In this document: in pieces, positions 41,844 through 52,300 of the stretch
How positions within the stretch are numbered: position 1 is the stretch's first letter
Layout of the letters: every line of letters begins with the position of its first letter
DNA from: Aulosira sp. FACHB-615
Lineage (GTDB): Bacteria; Cyanobacteriota; Cyanobacteriia; Cyanobacteriales; Nostocaceae
Reading direction: 5' to 3'
DNA length: 64,000 nucleotides
NCBI RefSeq assembly: GCF_014698045.1
Contig: NZ_JACJSE010000008.1
Location: 124,001-188,000 of the forward strand
Position numbers and translations under genes: made by a program
The notes under the pieces: generated by a model
Databases searched by the model: none
The model's input: the letters and a program-made list of their open reading frames with translations, nothing else
Told to the model about the DNA's origin: nothing

Positions 41844-43797
41844 GGTAGCTTGCAGATAATACAGTGCTTGATTCTTTCAAGGGAAAGATGCTCAGTTTCT
41901 TTTGGTTGTTTTGATATTTAATTGACGACCCTTTTATAGCCCATTGCTCAACAAAAGCAAGATTATTCTCGCTATCAATCGCTGTTCTGTAAATCTTGTT
42001 GTTTAGGTAATTATCAAAAGCCAAATTTTTATACAAAGGCTGTTGCAGAAAATTTTGATTAATCAAAGCGATCGGAGAATAAAGCTTGCTTTCGTCCTTA
42101 GAGAAAAGCAAGCCTCTATTATCTATGTCGGTGGAAGAATTAACCAAATAACTTCTACCTGCATCAGTGTAAACTTGGCTGTGAAAGTATGCAAACCAGC
42201 TACCATTGTCAGAAATTAATTTACCAAAGGTAGCATTATTGAAGGATATGTAATTTTTAGTAGAATTACTTTCAACGCTTAGGCTGATAGCTAAATCTTT
42301 GCCAGGTAAATCAAAAGAATCGACAATTGAGATACTGCTAATTGTGCCTTTAATAAGCATTGGAGCATCATCTTCTGTATAAGCAAATAAGACGTTAGCG
42401 CCAACAAAAGCAGCAAGAGATGGAGCCAAAAAATTTTCAATCACGTAAAGGTCGAAAAAACTGTTTCCCAAATACTTGCGGAGAGTAGCGGTATTTCCAA
42501 TAATTTCAATTGGTTGGGTTGGTTCGATACAGAGGAAATCTTGAGAATTTAATTGCTGAGAGCCATTTGAAGTATTTAAATAATAGGTTGAATTATTGGT
42601 GTAAACATCTTGCCTGCTTACTCCAAGATAAGCTTGTGCAACTTCAAAATCTGCATTTTCTGAAATATAAGCATTCTTCCAACCACACACTTTAGTCGCG
42701 CCAACAAAAGTAGTAGTGTCGTTGCTGACATCTGCTGAAATCGGAGTACCACCAAATAAATAATCATAGTGAAGGATAACAGCTTCTCTTATGCAGGTGT
42801 AGGCGTAGGTGCTGCCAGTAACTTCTAAAAATTGGTCTAAATACCCTTCGTAGGGTTGTAAATAATTTTCAGAAGTCGCTGTAATGACCGAATTATTAGT
42901 TGTTAAATTCTTGTTGGTAACTTGATAATTATTGACTTGGCGAGAATTGGAAATTGTTAACGGGCCGCCCTCCAACTCACTTTCAAAAGTTACATCAAGA
43001 AAATTTGTAACCTGGAAATTATTCAGATAAAAAGTTTGATTAAAAAGATAATATCCAAATCTGCCATTACCTTGCGTATTCGGACTAGCAAAAGCGTAGG
43101 GACTCGCAAACTCTGTTGCACCACTTAAAAAATCTGGACTAGCCCAAGAGTTGTAGCCTGTGTAGATTAAGTTTGATTGGTTGATTTCGGTAGAGTTAGT
43201 AGAGTCAATAATCACAACCTTGTCGCTAAAGCCAAGAGAAACGCTCCACCTATTTAACCCCCTACCCTCGTTAGTAATAAATCCTTGGAAAGTGCTGGGG
43301 TCAAGACTTCCTTCCTCGCTGTGGATAAGTTGAGGAGTAGAGCGATCGCCCCCAACATAAAATCGCGTTTCCCCTTCTTCGTAGCAATAGAAAAGGATTT
43401 TGATGTTCGGATTCTTTGTTGCGGTCGCTGTTTCTTCGGCGGTGGTTTTTTTGACCCTCGGCATCGCATCATAGCCAGCGACAACACCACCCCTTCTAAG
43501 ACGAATACTCTCACCCTTGCCTACAGTCCCATTGGTTTGGGCTTGACTGTAGATAATTGAGCCGTCAGGCGATCGCAGTCTCGCCAAGCCCGTTTCACCA
43601 TCATGTTGTTGATAGCTTGTAGACTGCTGCATTTCTTGTTGTGCTTCGACAACATCCACGATTCGCTTGTGGTAGAGGTGGCGGTTGGTTGTGGATTGCG
43701 ATCGCAGTAAATCAAAGGCGGAGGAGCGGTTATCATCCGATCTCCCCTGCTCCCCTGCTCCCCTGCTCCCCTGCCTCACATCTTCATTAGCTTCCAT
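41836..43797 (-). CDS. large tail fibre protein
   Basis: The 653-residue protein has an N-terminal adaptor domain (STTNRHLYHKRIVDVVEAQQ to YDAMPR, about 35-115). A long Asn/Ser/Tyr-rich beta region follows with repeated short strands, typical of a receptor-binding fibre. Its first twenty codons include four tandem 8-bp repeats. It overlaps both neighbours by a few bases and probably contacts the host cell surface. Confidence 0.7.
   Translation of the reverse strand: MEANEDVRQGSRGAGEQGRSDDNRSSAFDLLRSQSTTNRHLYHKRIVDVVEAQQEMQQSTSYQQHDGETGLARLRSPDGSIIYSQAQTNGTVGKGESIRLRRGGVVAGYDAMPRVKKTTAEETATATKNPNIKILFYCYEEGETRFYVGGDRSTPQLIHSEEGSLDPSTFQGFITNEGRGLNRWSVSLGFSDKVVIIDSTNSTEINQSNLIYTGYNSWASPDFLSGATEFASPYAFASPNTQGNGRFGYYLFNQTFYLNNFQVTNFLDVTFESELEGGPLTISNSRQVNNYQVTNKNLTTNNSVITATSENYLQPYEGYLDQFLEVTGSTYAYTCIREAVILHYDYLFGGTPISADVSNDTTTFVGATKVCGWKNAYISENADFEVAQAYLGVSRQDVYTNNSTYYLNTSNGSQQLNSQDFLCIEPTQPIEIIGNTATLRKYLGNSFFDLYVIENFLAPSLAAFVGANVLFAYTEDDAPMLIKGTISSISIVDSFDLPGKDLAISLSVESNSTKNYISFNNATFGKLISDNGSWFAYFHSQVYTDAGRSYLVNSSTDIDNRGLLFSKDESKLYSPIALINQNFLQQPLYKNLAFDNYLNNKIYRTAIDSENNLAFVEQWAIKGSSIKYQNNQKKLSIFPLKESSTVLSASYHE
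43742..43773. repeat. four tandem octamers (CTCCCCTG) in the 5' end of a fibre gene
   Basis: Four perfect copies of CTCCCCTG lie within codons 9-19 of the fibre gene at 43797. Eight is not a multiple of three, so loss or gain of one unit would shift the reading frame. Confidence 0.85.
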
Positions 43798-44470
43798 TCA
43801 CGTAGCCTGAATTGAGGGCAACAACAGGAATCTGGTAGCTGTAACTTTGTCCGTCAGGCACGGTGATGGGGCTATCTTCTACAAACAGCGCCACGATTGA
43901 ACCATTCGCACATCGAGCGCGGAATGTGCCAGAGCCAGTGTTTGTGATGTCTATACCAATCTCAAAATCGTTGGTTGTGGCGCTGGCGACTGTGTAGACT
44001 GTGCCGGATGCGATGCCACCAGGGAGAGTAGCGAGTGAGTCGGCAGTGAAAACCAGCTTGTCTCCGTTGGCGAAACCGTGGGAGGCGATAGTGATTTTGT
44101 TAGTGACGGCATTGACGTTGCTGTTAGTAAAAGATTTGGAGGCAGTTGCAACGCTGTCAGCAATGATAAATGCTGTTTGGAACTGGAGCGATCCGCCAGA
44201 GGCTGTGAAGCTGGGGGCAAGTGTCGGCATTTCATGGCGTTGATCGCCTGTATTGTAGCTACCGTCTCCTGAGAAGTTCGCCGCTTGTCTTACATAGCCA
44301 TTGTTGGGCAGTAGTTCACTAGAGATAAAATCAGCCAACAAACTCACCCTAGTTAATGTTGCAGTGTTGGCTAATGCTAGTCGAAACTTGCCGCTATCTG
44401 GGGGAGTAGCGCCACGGAAAAGTATTTCGGCAGATCGAGTTATCCAATCGTTAGTGAATATTGCTGTCAT
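43787..44470 (-). CDS. tail fibre-associated protein
   Basis: The 227-residue protein starts TAIFTNDWITRSAEILFRGA, a start seen in phage proteins annotated as tail fibre or baseplate wedge parts. It contains GSLQFQTAFIIADS and a small beta domain with SHGFANGDKLVFTADSLATL, like sequences in phage structural proteins. It is placed between the tail hub and the large fibre. Confidence 0.6.
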   Translation of the reverse strand: MTAIFTNDWITRSAEILFRGATPPDSGKFRLALANTATLTRVSLLADFISSELLPNNGYVRQAANFSGDGSYNTGDQRHEMPTLAPSFTASGGSLQFQTAFIIADSVATASKSFTNSNVNAVTNKITIASHGFANGDKLVFTADSLATLPGGIASGTVYTVASATTNDFEIGIDITNTGSGTFRARCANGSIVALFVEDSPITVPDGQSYSYQIPVVALNSGYVNGS

Positions 44471-44558
44471 TGTTTGCTTAACTCCGAAGCAAGAATACTA
44501 AAAACCAAAACAGACTAATCAGTGACTTGGTTTGCCAATGTCGCTTGGTAATTGCTCC

Positions 44559-44572
44559 TGAAAAATTTTTCA
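44559..44572. repeat. dispersed prophage palindrome, site 9
   Basis: TGAAAAATTTTTCA is a perfect palindrome whose minus-strand TGA is the stop codon of the tail-hub gene. Confidence 0.8.
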
Positions 44573-46687
44573 TAACCCACTAACGATGTCCCACACATCA
44601 TCGCTCACTATATCCCACTCGATTGTCTCCCAAGTTAATTCAGAAAAATCAATCCCCAACCCCTCGCCTAACTGCATCTGCTGAGTAGTGGTTCCAAGTA
44701 AATAGGGGTAGGCGCTGAAATTAATCCCCAAACCCAACCCCAAATAATATAAATGTGTTTCCGTATATGGTGGCACAACTGCGCCGCCTTGAGTTGTGCC
44801 TACCCAGATACCATCGCAACTCCACAATGCTTTCATCTGAGAGACTACCCAACTGCAACCATCGGCTAAATAATTCTGAATCGTGTCATCTGGCTCTGTG
44901 GCGCGAACCGGGTAGAGAGGATAGTAATTGAAGATTTCATCTGCTATCGCCATCGCTAATTCTTGTCCCTTGTACCGCCCCCGCAACAGCCGCCCTTCGC
45001 GTTGAGCAAGAGCCTGTAATTGTCCCGCCGCAGCACTCCCACTACCAGTGCTTGAATAAACTACAACTTCCCCAGGTTTCAAAACTGGCTCCAATCTCCC
45101 CGCCAACATATCAACAGTAAATGTGCGCTCTCTTTGCTTTAAATTAGAAGCGCAAATATCCCCAAAAATAATTTTTTCTTCAATATTGTTTTCTTCAAAA
45201 GTGCAGTGAGGGGGGCATCTTTCTGCGGCTTGCGGTACTTCTTGTCCAGAATTAGAAATGCGATGCTCACCTGTTGCGTAAATTAAATTTATTTTGTTGC
45301 TGACTTCTGAATTTTCCTCGGCTTTCACTAAATCTTGATTCACTCTTACTAAGCACTTCAGGGTTTCAGAGCGATAGTCCCAGGTATCTTTATTTATTTC
45401 TTTCCACTCTTGAGATACTTTCTCGGAATCAACTAAATTTTCTGGCGGAAATATCCACTGATTCCAATCTTCGTCTGTACCATTTAATATGATTATCTGC
45501 AACTCTTGAGTATTGGTTTTAATTTTCTTAATTCTATCTTTAATATCGTATTCGTAAGTTTCTTTGATGGTTTTAACAAGGATTAATGGCGTGACATTAA
45601 CAATAGTATTGGGTTTAGCTTCTACATATTCGCTCAGGTAAGTGCCACGCGGTTGATAAAGTTCAGTTTCCTTGAACTTAAGTTTGCATTCTTGATTACT
45701 TTCATAGTGAAAACTCTCAATTTGAATTTCACAAACTATCATCTGCAATTTAAAGCCAAATTGCCCTTGTAAGTTTGCAGGAATTACTAGACCGATTGGG
45801 CGCTCAATTTCAGTTTTGATGGTGCGGATGTGTTGCGCGTCATCCCAGGTAGTAGTAGTGGTCAATCGCTTCAGGATGACTTCTTGGTTGCCGTAGCTAA
45901 TATCAACTGTTGATGCTGGGCCAAATTCTTCTGTGAATTCTTTCGTTGATTCAGGCGTTGGTCTTACAATCATTTCTGTGCCTGATGCCTTAATTACTTC
46001 ACAAGGCGCTTCGGCTCCGTCGAGGCGCTTGTACCAAATATCATGCAAGCCAACTACCATGTTTATGCCAGCGCCGGGACTAATATTAGCAGCCCGCACC
46101 TGAAAAACTTCATTTTTATCAATCCAGGCAAAACAGTTGTTGGCGTACAGAAGCTTGCCAACTGATTGCAGGTATGAGCCACTTAAATTGAGAGGATAGT
46201 TGTAAATTCCAGTTGGAAGACTTCCTGCGATCGCACTTATCCCGGCAAGCCCTAGCAGTGTGGTGATAATATCGCTGGCGGGTTTCCCCTCGCAGGATTT
46301 ATTGTCAGCCTTGTCTGGGTCTGTAGGTTCTTTAAAAGAAAGCAGTGCTATTAAGTCGCCTACTTCTAAAGTTAACTGCTGTTTCTCAACATCATATTTT
46401 GGTGCAAGTATCCGCAGCGCCCCTCTGGGATGGCGTTGTAGTGCGCCTGTAGAATCTGCCACCTCAAGAATTATCGGCACACCGCGACAGAAGCGAGTCG
46501 GATTTTTGCGATCGTCCAAACTCTCGTCAAAGTCTAGTGCCTTGCCTAGCAGAATTTGTCCAGTAAAACTAACTAGTCCAGATTGGTCAAGATGGCTATC
46601 GCTACCTTGAAACGAAATTAAGCAAGGCGTGAAAACCTTGCTTCCAATAGTTAATCTGACATTTCTAGCTGATTGGTTGACTGTCAT
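44570..46687 (-). CDS. tail tip/baseplate hub-like protein
   Basis: The 705-residue protein begins with a strand-rich domain (RLTIGSKVFTPCLISFQGSD), has QLTLEVGDLIALLSFKEP, and a middle SVGKLLYANNCFAWIDKNEV with VFQVRAANIS, which resembles the hub (gp27/late control D) architecture of tail tips. The C-terminal 150 residues form a separate module (LYYLGLGLGINFSAYPYLLG). I considered a portal and rejected it. It overlaps the preceding gene by 23 bp. Confidence 0.6.
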   Translation of the reverse strand: MTVNQSARNVRLTIGSKVFTPCLISFQGSDSHLDQSGLVSFTGQILLGKALDFDESLDDRKNPTRFCRGVPIILEVADSTGALQRHPRGALRILAPKYDVEKQQLTLEVGDLIALLSFKEPTDPDKADNKSCEGKPASDIITTLLGLAGISAIAGSLPTGIYNYPLNLSGSYLQSVGKLLYANNCFAWIDKNEVFQVRAANISPGAGINMVVGLHDIWYKRLDGAEAPCEVIKASGTEMIVRPTPESTKEFTEEFGPASTVDISYGNQEVILKRLTTTTTWDDAQHIRTIKTEIERPIGLVIPANLQGQFGFKLQMIVCEIQIESFHYESNQECKLKFKETELYQPRGTYLSEYVEAKPNTIVNVTPLILVKTIKETYEYDIKDRIKKIKTNTQELQIIILNGTDEDWNQWIFPPENLVDSEKVSQEWKEINKDTWDYRSETLKCLVRVNQDLVKAEENSEVSNKINLIYATGEHRISNSGQEVPQAAERCPPHCTFEENNIEEKIIFGDICASNLKQRERTFTVDMLAGRLEPVLKPGEVVVYSSTGSGSAAAGQLQALAQREGRLLRGRYKGQELAMAIADEIFNYYPLYPVRATEPDDTIQNYLADGCSWVVSQMKALWSCDGIWVGTTQGGAVVPPYTETHLYYLGLGLGINFSAYPYLLGTTTQQMQLGEGLGIDFSELTWETIEWDIVSDDVWDIVSGL

Positions 46688-47000
46688 CTAATTGCGGTTC
46701 TGGTTGTGGTTGCGATGCGGCGAGTTTGCGTTCCTGAATTTGCCTGTAGATTTCAACCGCGATCGCGCTTAAATGAATTTGAATTTCTGGCGTGTTTTCC
46801 ACCATGAAATCTTGCCACGGGCCAACACTCACAGCGTTGCCCTCTAATCCCGCATTTTTGGGAACTAGAGCGACTTGATAAAAGGCTTGCAACTGCGTTG
46901 TGTTCAGCCTCCCCTGCTCGATGTCAGGGTGGGTTTGCACGCGCACGATGCGCGGGATTTCGTACACATCAAGAGTTTTAGAAGGGAATTGCTCTGTCAT
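46665..47000 (-). CDS. hypothetical tail protein
   Basis: The 111-residue protein has an N-terminal beta part (KTLDVYEIPRIVRVQTHPDI) and a C-terminal helix (IQIHLSAIAVEIYRQIQERK) with a Pro/Gln tail. Not recognised. It lies between the fibre and hub genes and overlaps the hub start. Confidence 0.55.
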   Translation of the reverse strand: MTEQFPSKTLDVYEIPRIVRVQTHPDIEQGRLNTTQLQAFYQVALVPKNAGLEGNAVSVGPWQDFMVENTPEIQIHLSAIAVEIYRQIQERKLAASQPQPEPQLDDSQPIS

Positions 47001-47008
47001 GTCCAGAT

Positions 47009-48373
47009 TTAAGTGGTTGATAATTTAAACAAGCTTAACTGTGTTGATATGCCAGTAGTTACAGCTTTGGCTGAATTGGCAGAATTTTCTTGATAAACCT
47101 CAACATACACAGTGGTACCTGAATTAACAAGAATTAGTTTGCATCCTGATGTGTATCCCACAATCGAATTCCCCCTAAAATCAGCAATTCTTACGTTGGT
47201 ACCATTGTAAAAAAGAGTAATTAGATTTCTATTGTTATTTTCTCCAGAATAATTAATGGAGACTTCAGCAAAATATAACCCCCCATCGTTTACACCTACG
47301 CTGTAATTACCTGTGGAGGCGTTGTAATTATTGGCGGTATCGCTGATTACGGCATCGTATATTACTTTTGTAGATGTATTGGCTGATACATTCAATGAAG
47401 AGTTTCGTCTAACTATTAATACAGGAGTATTTAATTTAAGCCCTGTATTTCCGCCTGCAACGGTTAAATTGCCTCCAATATAGACGTTTTTTGCGGATGC
47501 AAAACCACCTCTTGTTTGCAGTCCGCCTGTGGTTGGATTGGTCGCTTCTGTTGCGTCGGTAAAAATTTTCACGCCAGCAGCAGACTCATTACCTGTAGTG
47601 TGCAGGGTTTCGCTATCAACTTCCGCGATCGCCCCTTGCACCGTATTTGCTGCAATATTTCCTGTGGGGGTAAATGCCACATCACTAGCCACTACAGGGC
47701 CAATAATCGAGCCATCAGTAGCAGAAGCGGGCGTGCTGCCATTTTTAAAGTAAAGCTTGCCGCTATTAATCCAAAAACGATAGCCGGCGATAGAAAATAT
47801 TTGACTATTCCAAGCAACGTTAGGAAGAGCGAGACTACCTGTCAAGGTTTTCGTCCCAGAAGCCGACTCATCACCAGTTTTATGAAGCGTGGCATTATCC
47901 AGAGTAGTGATTGCACTTTGCGCCTCTGAGTTCACCTCCTCAATCGCAGCTTGTACCTTTGTACTAGCAATACTCCCGCTTGGCGTAAAACTCACATCAT
48001 CGGCTGCAACTGTCCCTGTCGCCCCCACAATCAACCCATCGTTAATAGATGCGGGAGTGCCGAATTTGATTCTTAAAAACCCATCCCCGTCAACCCAAAA
48101 ATAATAGCCGCCAAGCTCCAACATCCCCGCATCCCAGGCAGAATCAGGGATTGAAATATTGCCACCTGAAATCAGCCCATTCGTGAATGTCTTAATTCCA
48201 GAAATTGTTTCATTGCCAGCTCTATGAACTGCCTTATCGTCAAGCTCAACGATCGCAGCCTGTACATTGTCCGCCAAAATACTATCTGTTGGAGTAAAAG
48301 CAATGGCGATCGCTTCAACTCCAGTCAAGTCTGATTCGGCTATTCCTCCAGCGTTCAGCACCAAAACTTTCAT
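47009..48373 (-). CDS. repeat-containing tail fibre protein
   Basis: The ATG at 48373 overlaps the upstream stop by ATGA and gives 454 residues. Three imperfect repeats of about 80-90 residues each contain VQAAI-type turns (NVQAAIVELDDKAVHRAG, KVQAAIEEV, TVQGAIAEVDSETLHTTG) followed by GNETISGIKTF or close variants. This is a known phage fibre repeat style. The C-terminal 110 residues form a different beta domain (NRNLITLFYNGTNVRI). Confidence 0.7.
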   Translation of the reverse strand: MKVLVLNAGGIAESDLTGVEAIAIAFTPTDSILADNVQAAIVELDDKAVHRAGNETISGIKTFTNGLISGGNISIPDSAWDAGMLELGGYYFWVDGDGFLRIKFGTPASINDGLIVGATGTVAADDVSFTPSGSIASTKVQAAIEEVNSEAQSAITTLDNATLHKTGDESASGTKTLTGSLALPNVAWNSQIFSIAGYRFWINSGKLYFKNGSTPASATDGSIIGPVVASDVAFTPTGNIAANTVQGAIAEVDSETLHTTGNESAAGVKIFTDATEATNPTTGGLQTRGGFASAKNVYIGGNLTVAGGNTGLKLNTPVLIVRRNSSLNVSANTSTKVIYDAVISDTANNYNASTGNYSVGVNDGGLYFAEVSINYSGENNNRNLITLFYNGTNVRIADFRGNSIVGYTSGCKLILVNSGTTVYVEVYQENSANSAKAVTTGISTQLSLFKLSTT

Positions 48374-49212
48374 AAGGCGATCGCTTGCTTGATAGTGATA
48401 AACATCTTGGTCGCTGTCATTGCCCAACCCACAATCAAGACGAAGCCAGTTGTAGGCGGGATTTGGGTTAGGGTTCCATTCGCACCCAAAAATATGGGGT
48501 CTTGTGGTGTCCACGACCAAGCGAGGTTTTCTACTTCCCCGAACGTCTGCCCTGTAACGGTTTGCCCTGTGGCGACTGAGGTTTTGTTGATCGCCCACAC
48601 ACTTGCAATGTGGTCGGGGTTGATATTGTCGGCGTAAATCACCTCGCCACTGGTGTTCAGTGTCACCATCCTGTAAGCAAGTAATGAAGTTGCTGCAATA
48701 TAGCCAGTAGTGATAATTTCTCCACCACCACCGGGTTCAGAACCTTCCTCTGTTTTGTCCAGTTCCCGTAGGGTGAAGCTGGCTATATATGGATATTGTT
48801 GATTGCGTTGCCACTGGGATTTCGGCTCAAACATCCGGCAGTAAAAGCTGGCTGGGTAATTCACCCCACCGGGAAATGTGGTTTCACTTCCTCCCGTTGC
48901 CAGTCCCCTTGTCCTCGTCCCACTTTCTGTAAAATTTTCAATCGAGTCTTCAACCAAGATGCGATAGTTACCTTGATCGCGACGGATTTTATCGCTTTTA
49001 TGAAATATCGCGTTCAAGCTAAACCACTGCTCGTAACTTACCATCGCCCCCACTGACCAAATCAATTTCGGCTCATACACAGGGCCAGAATCTAAAGGAG
49101 TTCCCACGATGGAGTATTCTGTTTGTCCAGTGTCGGCTGTGGTGCGATCGTACTGGGTGAATCTTTTGAGGGTGCAAGTTAGGGAATCGATGGAGAGCGT
49201 TAGTTGCCTCAT
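48370..49212 (-). CDS. distal-tail-like protein
   Basis: The 280-residue protein follows the tape measure. The N-terminal half has LTLSIDSLTCTLKRFTQYDR and YRILVEDSIENFTESGTRTR, with a strand-rich central part (YPYIASFTLRELDK). A Gly-rich hinge leads to a small C-terminal domain with VSVATGQTVTG-type repeats. Position and size suit a distal tail protein, but no family is firmly recognised. Its start codon is part of a prophage palindrome. Confidence 0.5.
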   Translation of the reverse strand: MRQLTLSIDSLTCTLKRFTQYDRTTADTGQTEYSIVGTPLDSGPVYEPKLIWSVGAMVSYEQWFSLNAIFHKSDKIRRDQGNYRILVEDSIENFTESGTRTRGLATGGSETTFPGGVNYPASFYCRMFEPKSQWQRNQQYPYIASFTLRELDKTEEGSEPGGGGEIITTGYIAATSLLAYRMVTLNTSGEVIYADNINPDHIASVWAINKTSVATGQTVTGQTFGEVENLAWSWTPQDPIFLGANGTLTQIPPTTGFVLIVGWAMTATKMFITIKQAIAL

Positions 49213-49226
49213 GAAAAGTTTTTCAT
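49211..49226. repeat. dispersed prophage palindrome, site 10
   Basis: ATGAAAAGTTTTTCAT abuts the start codon (49210-49212) of the distal-tail gene, covering its ribosome-binding region. Confidence 0.8.
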
Positions 49227-49236
49227 AAATAGAATA

Positions 49237-49293
49237 CAGGAGTCAGGAGTCAGGAGTCAGAAGGAATAGCTTTAATTCTGGATTCTGACTCCT
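49237..49293. repeat. tandem CAGGAGT heptamers and hairpin between tail genes
   Basis: CAGGAGT occurs three times in tandem (49237-49257). AGGAGTCAGAA (49252-49262) pairs with TTCTGACTCCT (49283-49293). The hairpin follows the tape measure stop and might end or attenuate its transcript. Confidence 0.75.
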
Positions 49294-49305
49294 GGATTCT
49301 GCCTT

Positions 49306-52300
49306 CTAAATTCCCGAACCTCTCACCGCAGCCCTTGAAACATCGTTCATAATCTTAGCTGCATCGTCCACAGGATTTGGAGTCGATACACTCAAGCTTC
49401 TGGGTGTGTTGGCGAGTTGTAAGATGCGATCGCTCAATGTATCCAATCTTTGCTCAACTCCTTGGTTTGCTGATTTTAGGGAGTCTGCAAAGTTGATTTG
49501 AGGCGCAATCTTAACAGCATCAACCATCGCCGCGGTTCTATCAATTGGTGGCAGTCCACCACCAATAACCTCATCGCTCTTACCCCAAGTGCGATTATTA
49601 GTCTCAATTATCTGCCCAAGCATCTTGGCTTTGTTGATTCGCAACCCATAATCAAACATACTTTCACCCTTTTTCTGGATGAAAGGATTCTCCCAATTGT
49701 CAGAGTTCTGAGTGCCGGGTACTGAGTGCTGAGTTTCAGAGGTTCGTTTTACACTGGCTTCAACTTTCTCTAATGCCGATGCCTGTTTTCTCGCGCCATC
49801 TGCTGCAAGCTGTTGGTCAATTGCAGAGCGTTGAGTCACTTCTTGAGCCAGAATTGCATTACGGGATAACTCATCTTGAATGCTTAAGTTAGCGATCGCA
49901 TTATCCAGCTTTTGATTACTCAAATCAGCTTCCCGATTAGCAATTTCAATCCCTATCTTGGCTGATTCAATGGCGGCGGGGTCTTTTTTGACTTGGGCGA
50001 TTCTGAGGGCTGCTTCGGCTTCGAGCTTCGATTTAGCGGCTGATAACTGTGCTGATTGAGCGTCGTATACAGCAGTTTGGGCGGATATCTTCTGACGTTG
50101 CAAGTCAAGTTGGAGGGATTTTTTCTGAAAGTCTTGTTCAAGCTTCAACGCCTCCAATTTCTTAGCGGCGATCTCATCTTCGATTCGAGAGCGTTTAGCT
50201 AGTATCTCTAATTCGTTTGTCCCAAAGCCCAAAGCCCCCAACTGAGAGGTAATCGCACTTTTTACAGCGGGGTCAAGATTATCATCTTTGAGACGGCGAC
50301 TCAGTTCTAAAGCGCGTCCTGCGTTGTCGCGGCGAGTTTCCAAGGGTGCGATCGCCGCGTCAGATAAAGCCTTGGATAAATTAAAGCGTGATTCCTCAAG
50401 GGTTTTGACCCGTTCTAAACTGGCAGAGTATAGTTCTAGCCCAGTTTTTTGGGCATCCAATTGAGAAGTGAGCGACTTAAAGCGATTCTCTTCAGCTTGC
50501 ATGATGCGCTGAATATTGCGCTCAACCGTTTCCCGGTATTTCTCCTCAGCAGCAATTTTTTGGTCAACCAGTTGCAGGTTATTTTGCGCCAACTCCTGAT
50601 TAAGTGACATTTCCTTCTCAGCAGCTTCCCGCGCACTCAATACTCCTTCTTCTCGCAGTTTTTTGGTTTGGGCGAGTTGGGTTTTAAGAAGGGCTATTTT
50701 ATCAGTAGTCGATTTTTGGTCGATAGCGTTTTGTTGTAGCGCAAACTTGTCTTGCCCTGACTGGGTTAGACCGGACGCGAGTAAATTTTCCTTGGCTTTT
50801 TGGGTTTGCCCTAAAGCACTAATAGCGATCGCACTCTCCGCCTTTTTATTGGCAAATTCAATATCCTTGAGCCTGCGCTGCAAAACTGCCTGTTGCACCG
50901 CAAGTCTATTTTCAGCCTCAGTGCGCTCCAGGTTGGTTTGCTCAACAGTTAAATCGCGTTCACGTTTAGCGTATTCCTCTGCTGATACCTGCCCCTCGGT
51001 GTAGTAATGGCGCAGTGCTATCAGTTGATTGTCAAGATTTTTGCGCTGCGACTGAGTGCTTTGAAGTTGAATCCTGGAAATTTTTTCAGAAGCGGCTTCT
51101 TCAGTGATTGTCCTGTCTGCTTGGGCTTGTCGAATCAATGCAATCTTCTGGTTTTCGGCTTTTTGAGTAGCCGCGCGGGAACTAGCCGCCGAATCTTCCA
51201 GGTTGAATAGAGAATTATCTTGAGTCGTTTGACGGACTTTAAGCTGCGATTCACTGAGGGTTGTTCTTGCTTCAGAGAGTCTATTCTTCTGTTCTCTGGC
51301 TGATTTGAGGCGTTCTAATATCCCTTTGTCGCCTTCGTCTGAGGTATTCTTGAGCCGATCATCAATCGCTGCGACCGATGAATCTGGCGATACTCCCAAG
51401 CGTTGCAGTGTTGATTGAAATTCAGGAGAAGCGATCGCACTATCAGTTTTGCTAATTGCTGCTTGCAGATCAGCAAAATTGGCTTGATTCCTGTCCCGTT
51501 CAGCCATCGCACTTTGTAGAGCGGCGTTACGGGTTGCGAGTTTGTTGCTAGAAAATCCTGCGAGTTGGGTACTGGCGATCGCGCTTCTTCTGTTATTGAA
51601 GGTTTGTTCGTTCTTCTCCTGATTCTCAGCCAAAGTCAAATTAAGTTGACGCAACGATTGAGTAAATGCCAACACTGGATCAACCCGCAGTGATGCCAAG
51701 GCGTTTTCAGCCTCAGCCTTGAACTGCTTGAGTCGCTCCATCGAGCCTTTGAGTTGCTCGGTCAACTTCAATGCAGCTTCCTCACCACCGACAGCCGCAA
51801 TGCTTTCAGGAGATTTTAGAACTTCGATTTGAGCTTTAATCGCATTAATCTGACCATCGGCGCGGGATAAATCAAGAGTAAATGGTTTAGCTATGTCGGC
51901 GCGTTGATTGTTCAGGTCAGTAATTCTGAGGTTTTGCGCGTCGAGCCTGCGTTTATCCTGCGCCGGAACTGCCAAACCTTTATCTGTAAAGTTGCGCTTA
52001 ATTCCAGCTTGGAGGATTTGCCTTTGCTGTTCGGCATCGCGTAAGGTGGCATCGATAGCAGGCAATTGTCCAATATCGCCAGAGCCTTTTTGTAACTGCC
52101 GGAGCTTTAATGTTGCAGACGCGGACAACCTATCGGAAGCGGCCGCTAAGTCTCTAGCATCTCCTGTGCTTTTATCCCTTTCCCGTTCTCCGTAAGTTTT
52201 AATTTTCTTGCCAGTAAAAGGATTGCCGCCCTTAAACGGGCCAACGTCCATATTTAGGAAGCCAATCAAATATTTATCTAGGAATCTGCTTACTCCACTA

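Noticed and set aside
44570..46687. 705-residue protein as the missing portal
   Set aside because: It is strand-rich with hub-like features and stands among tail genes; portal helices are not visible.
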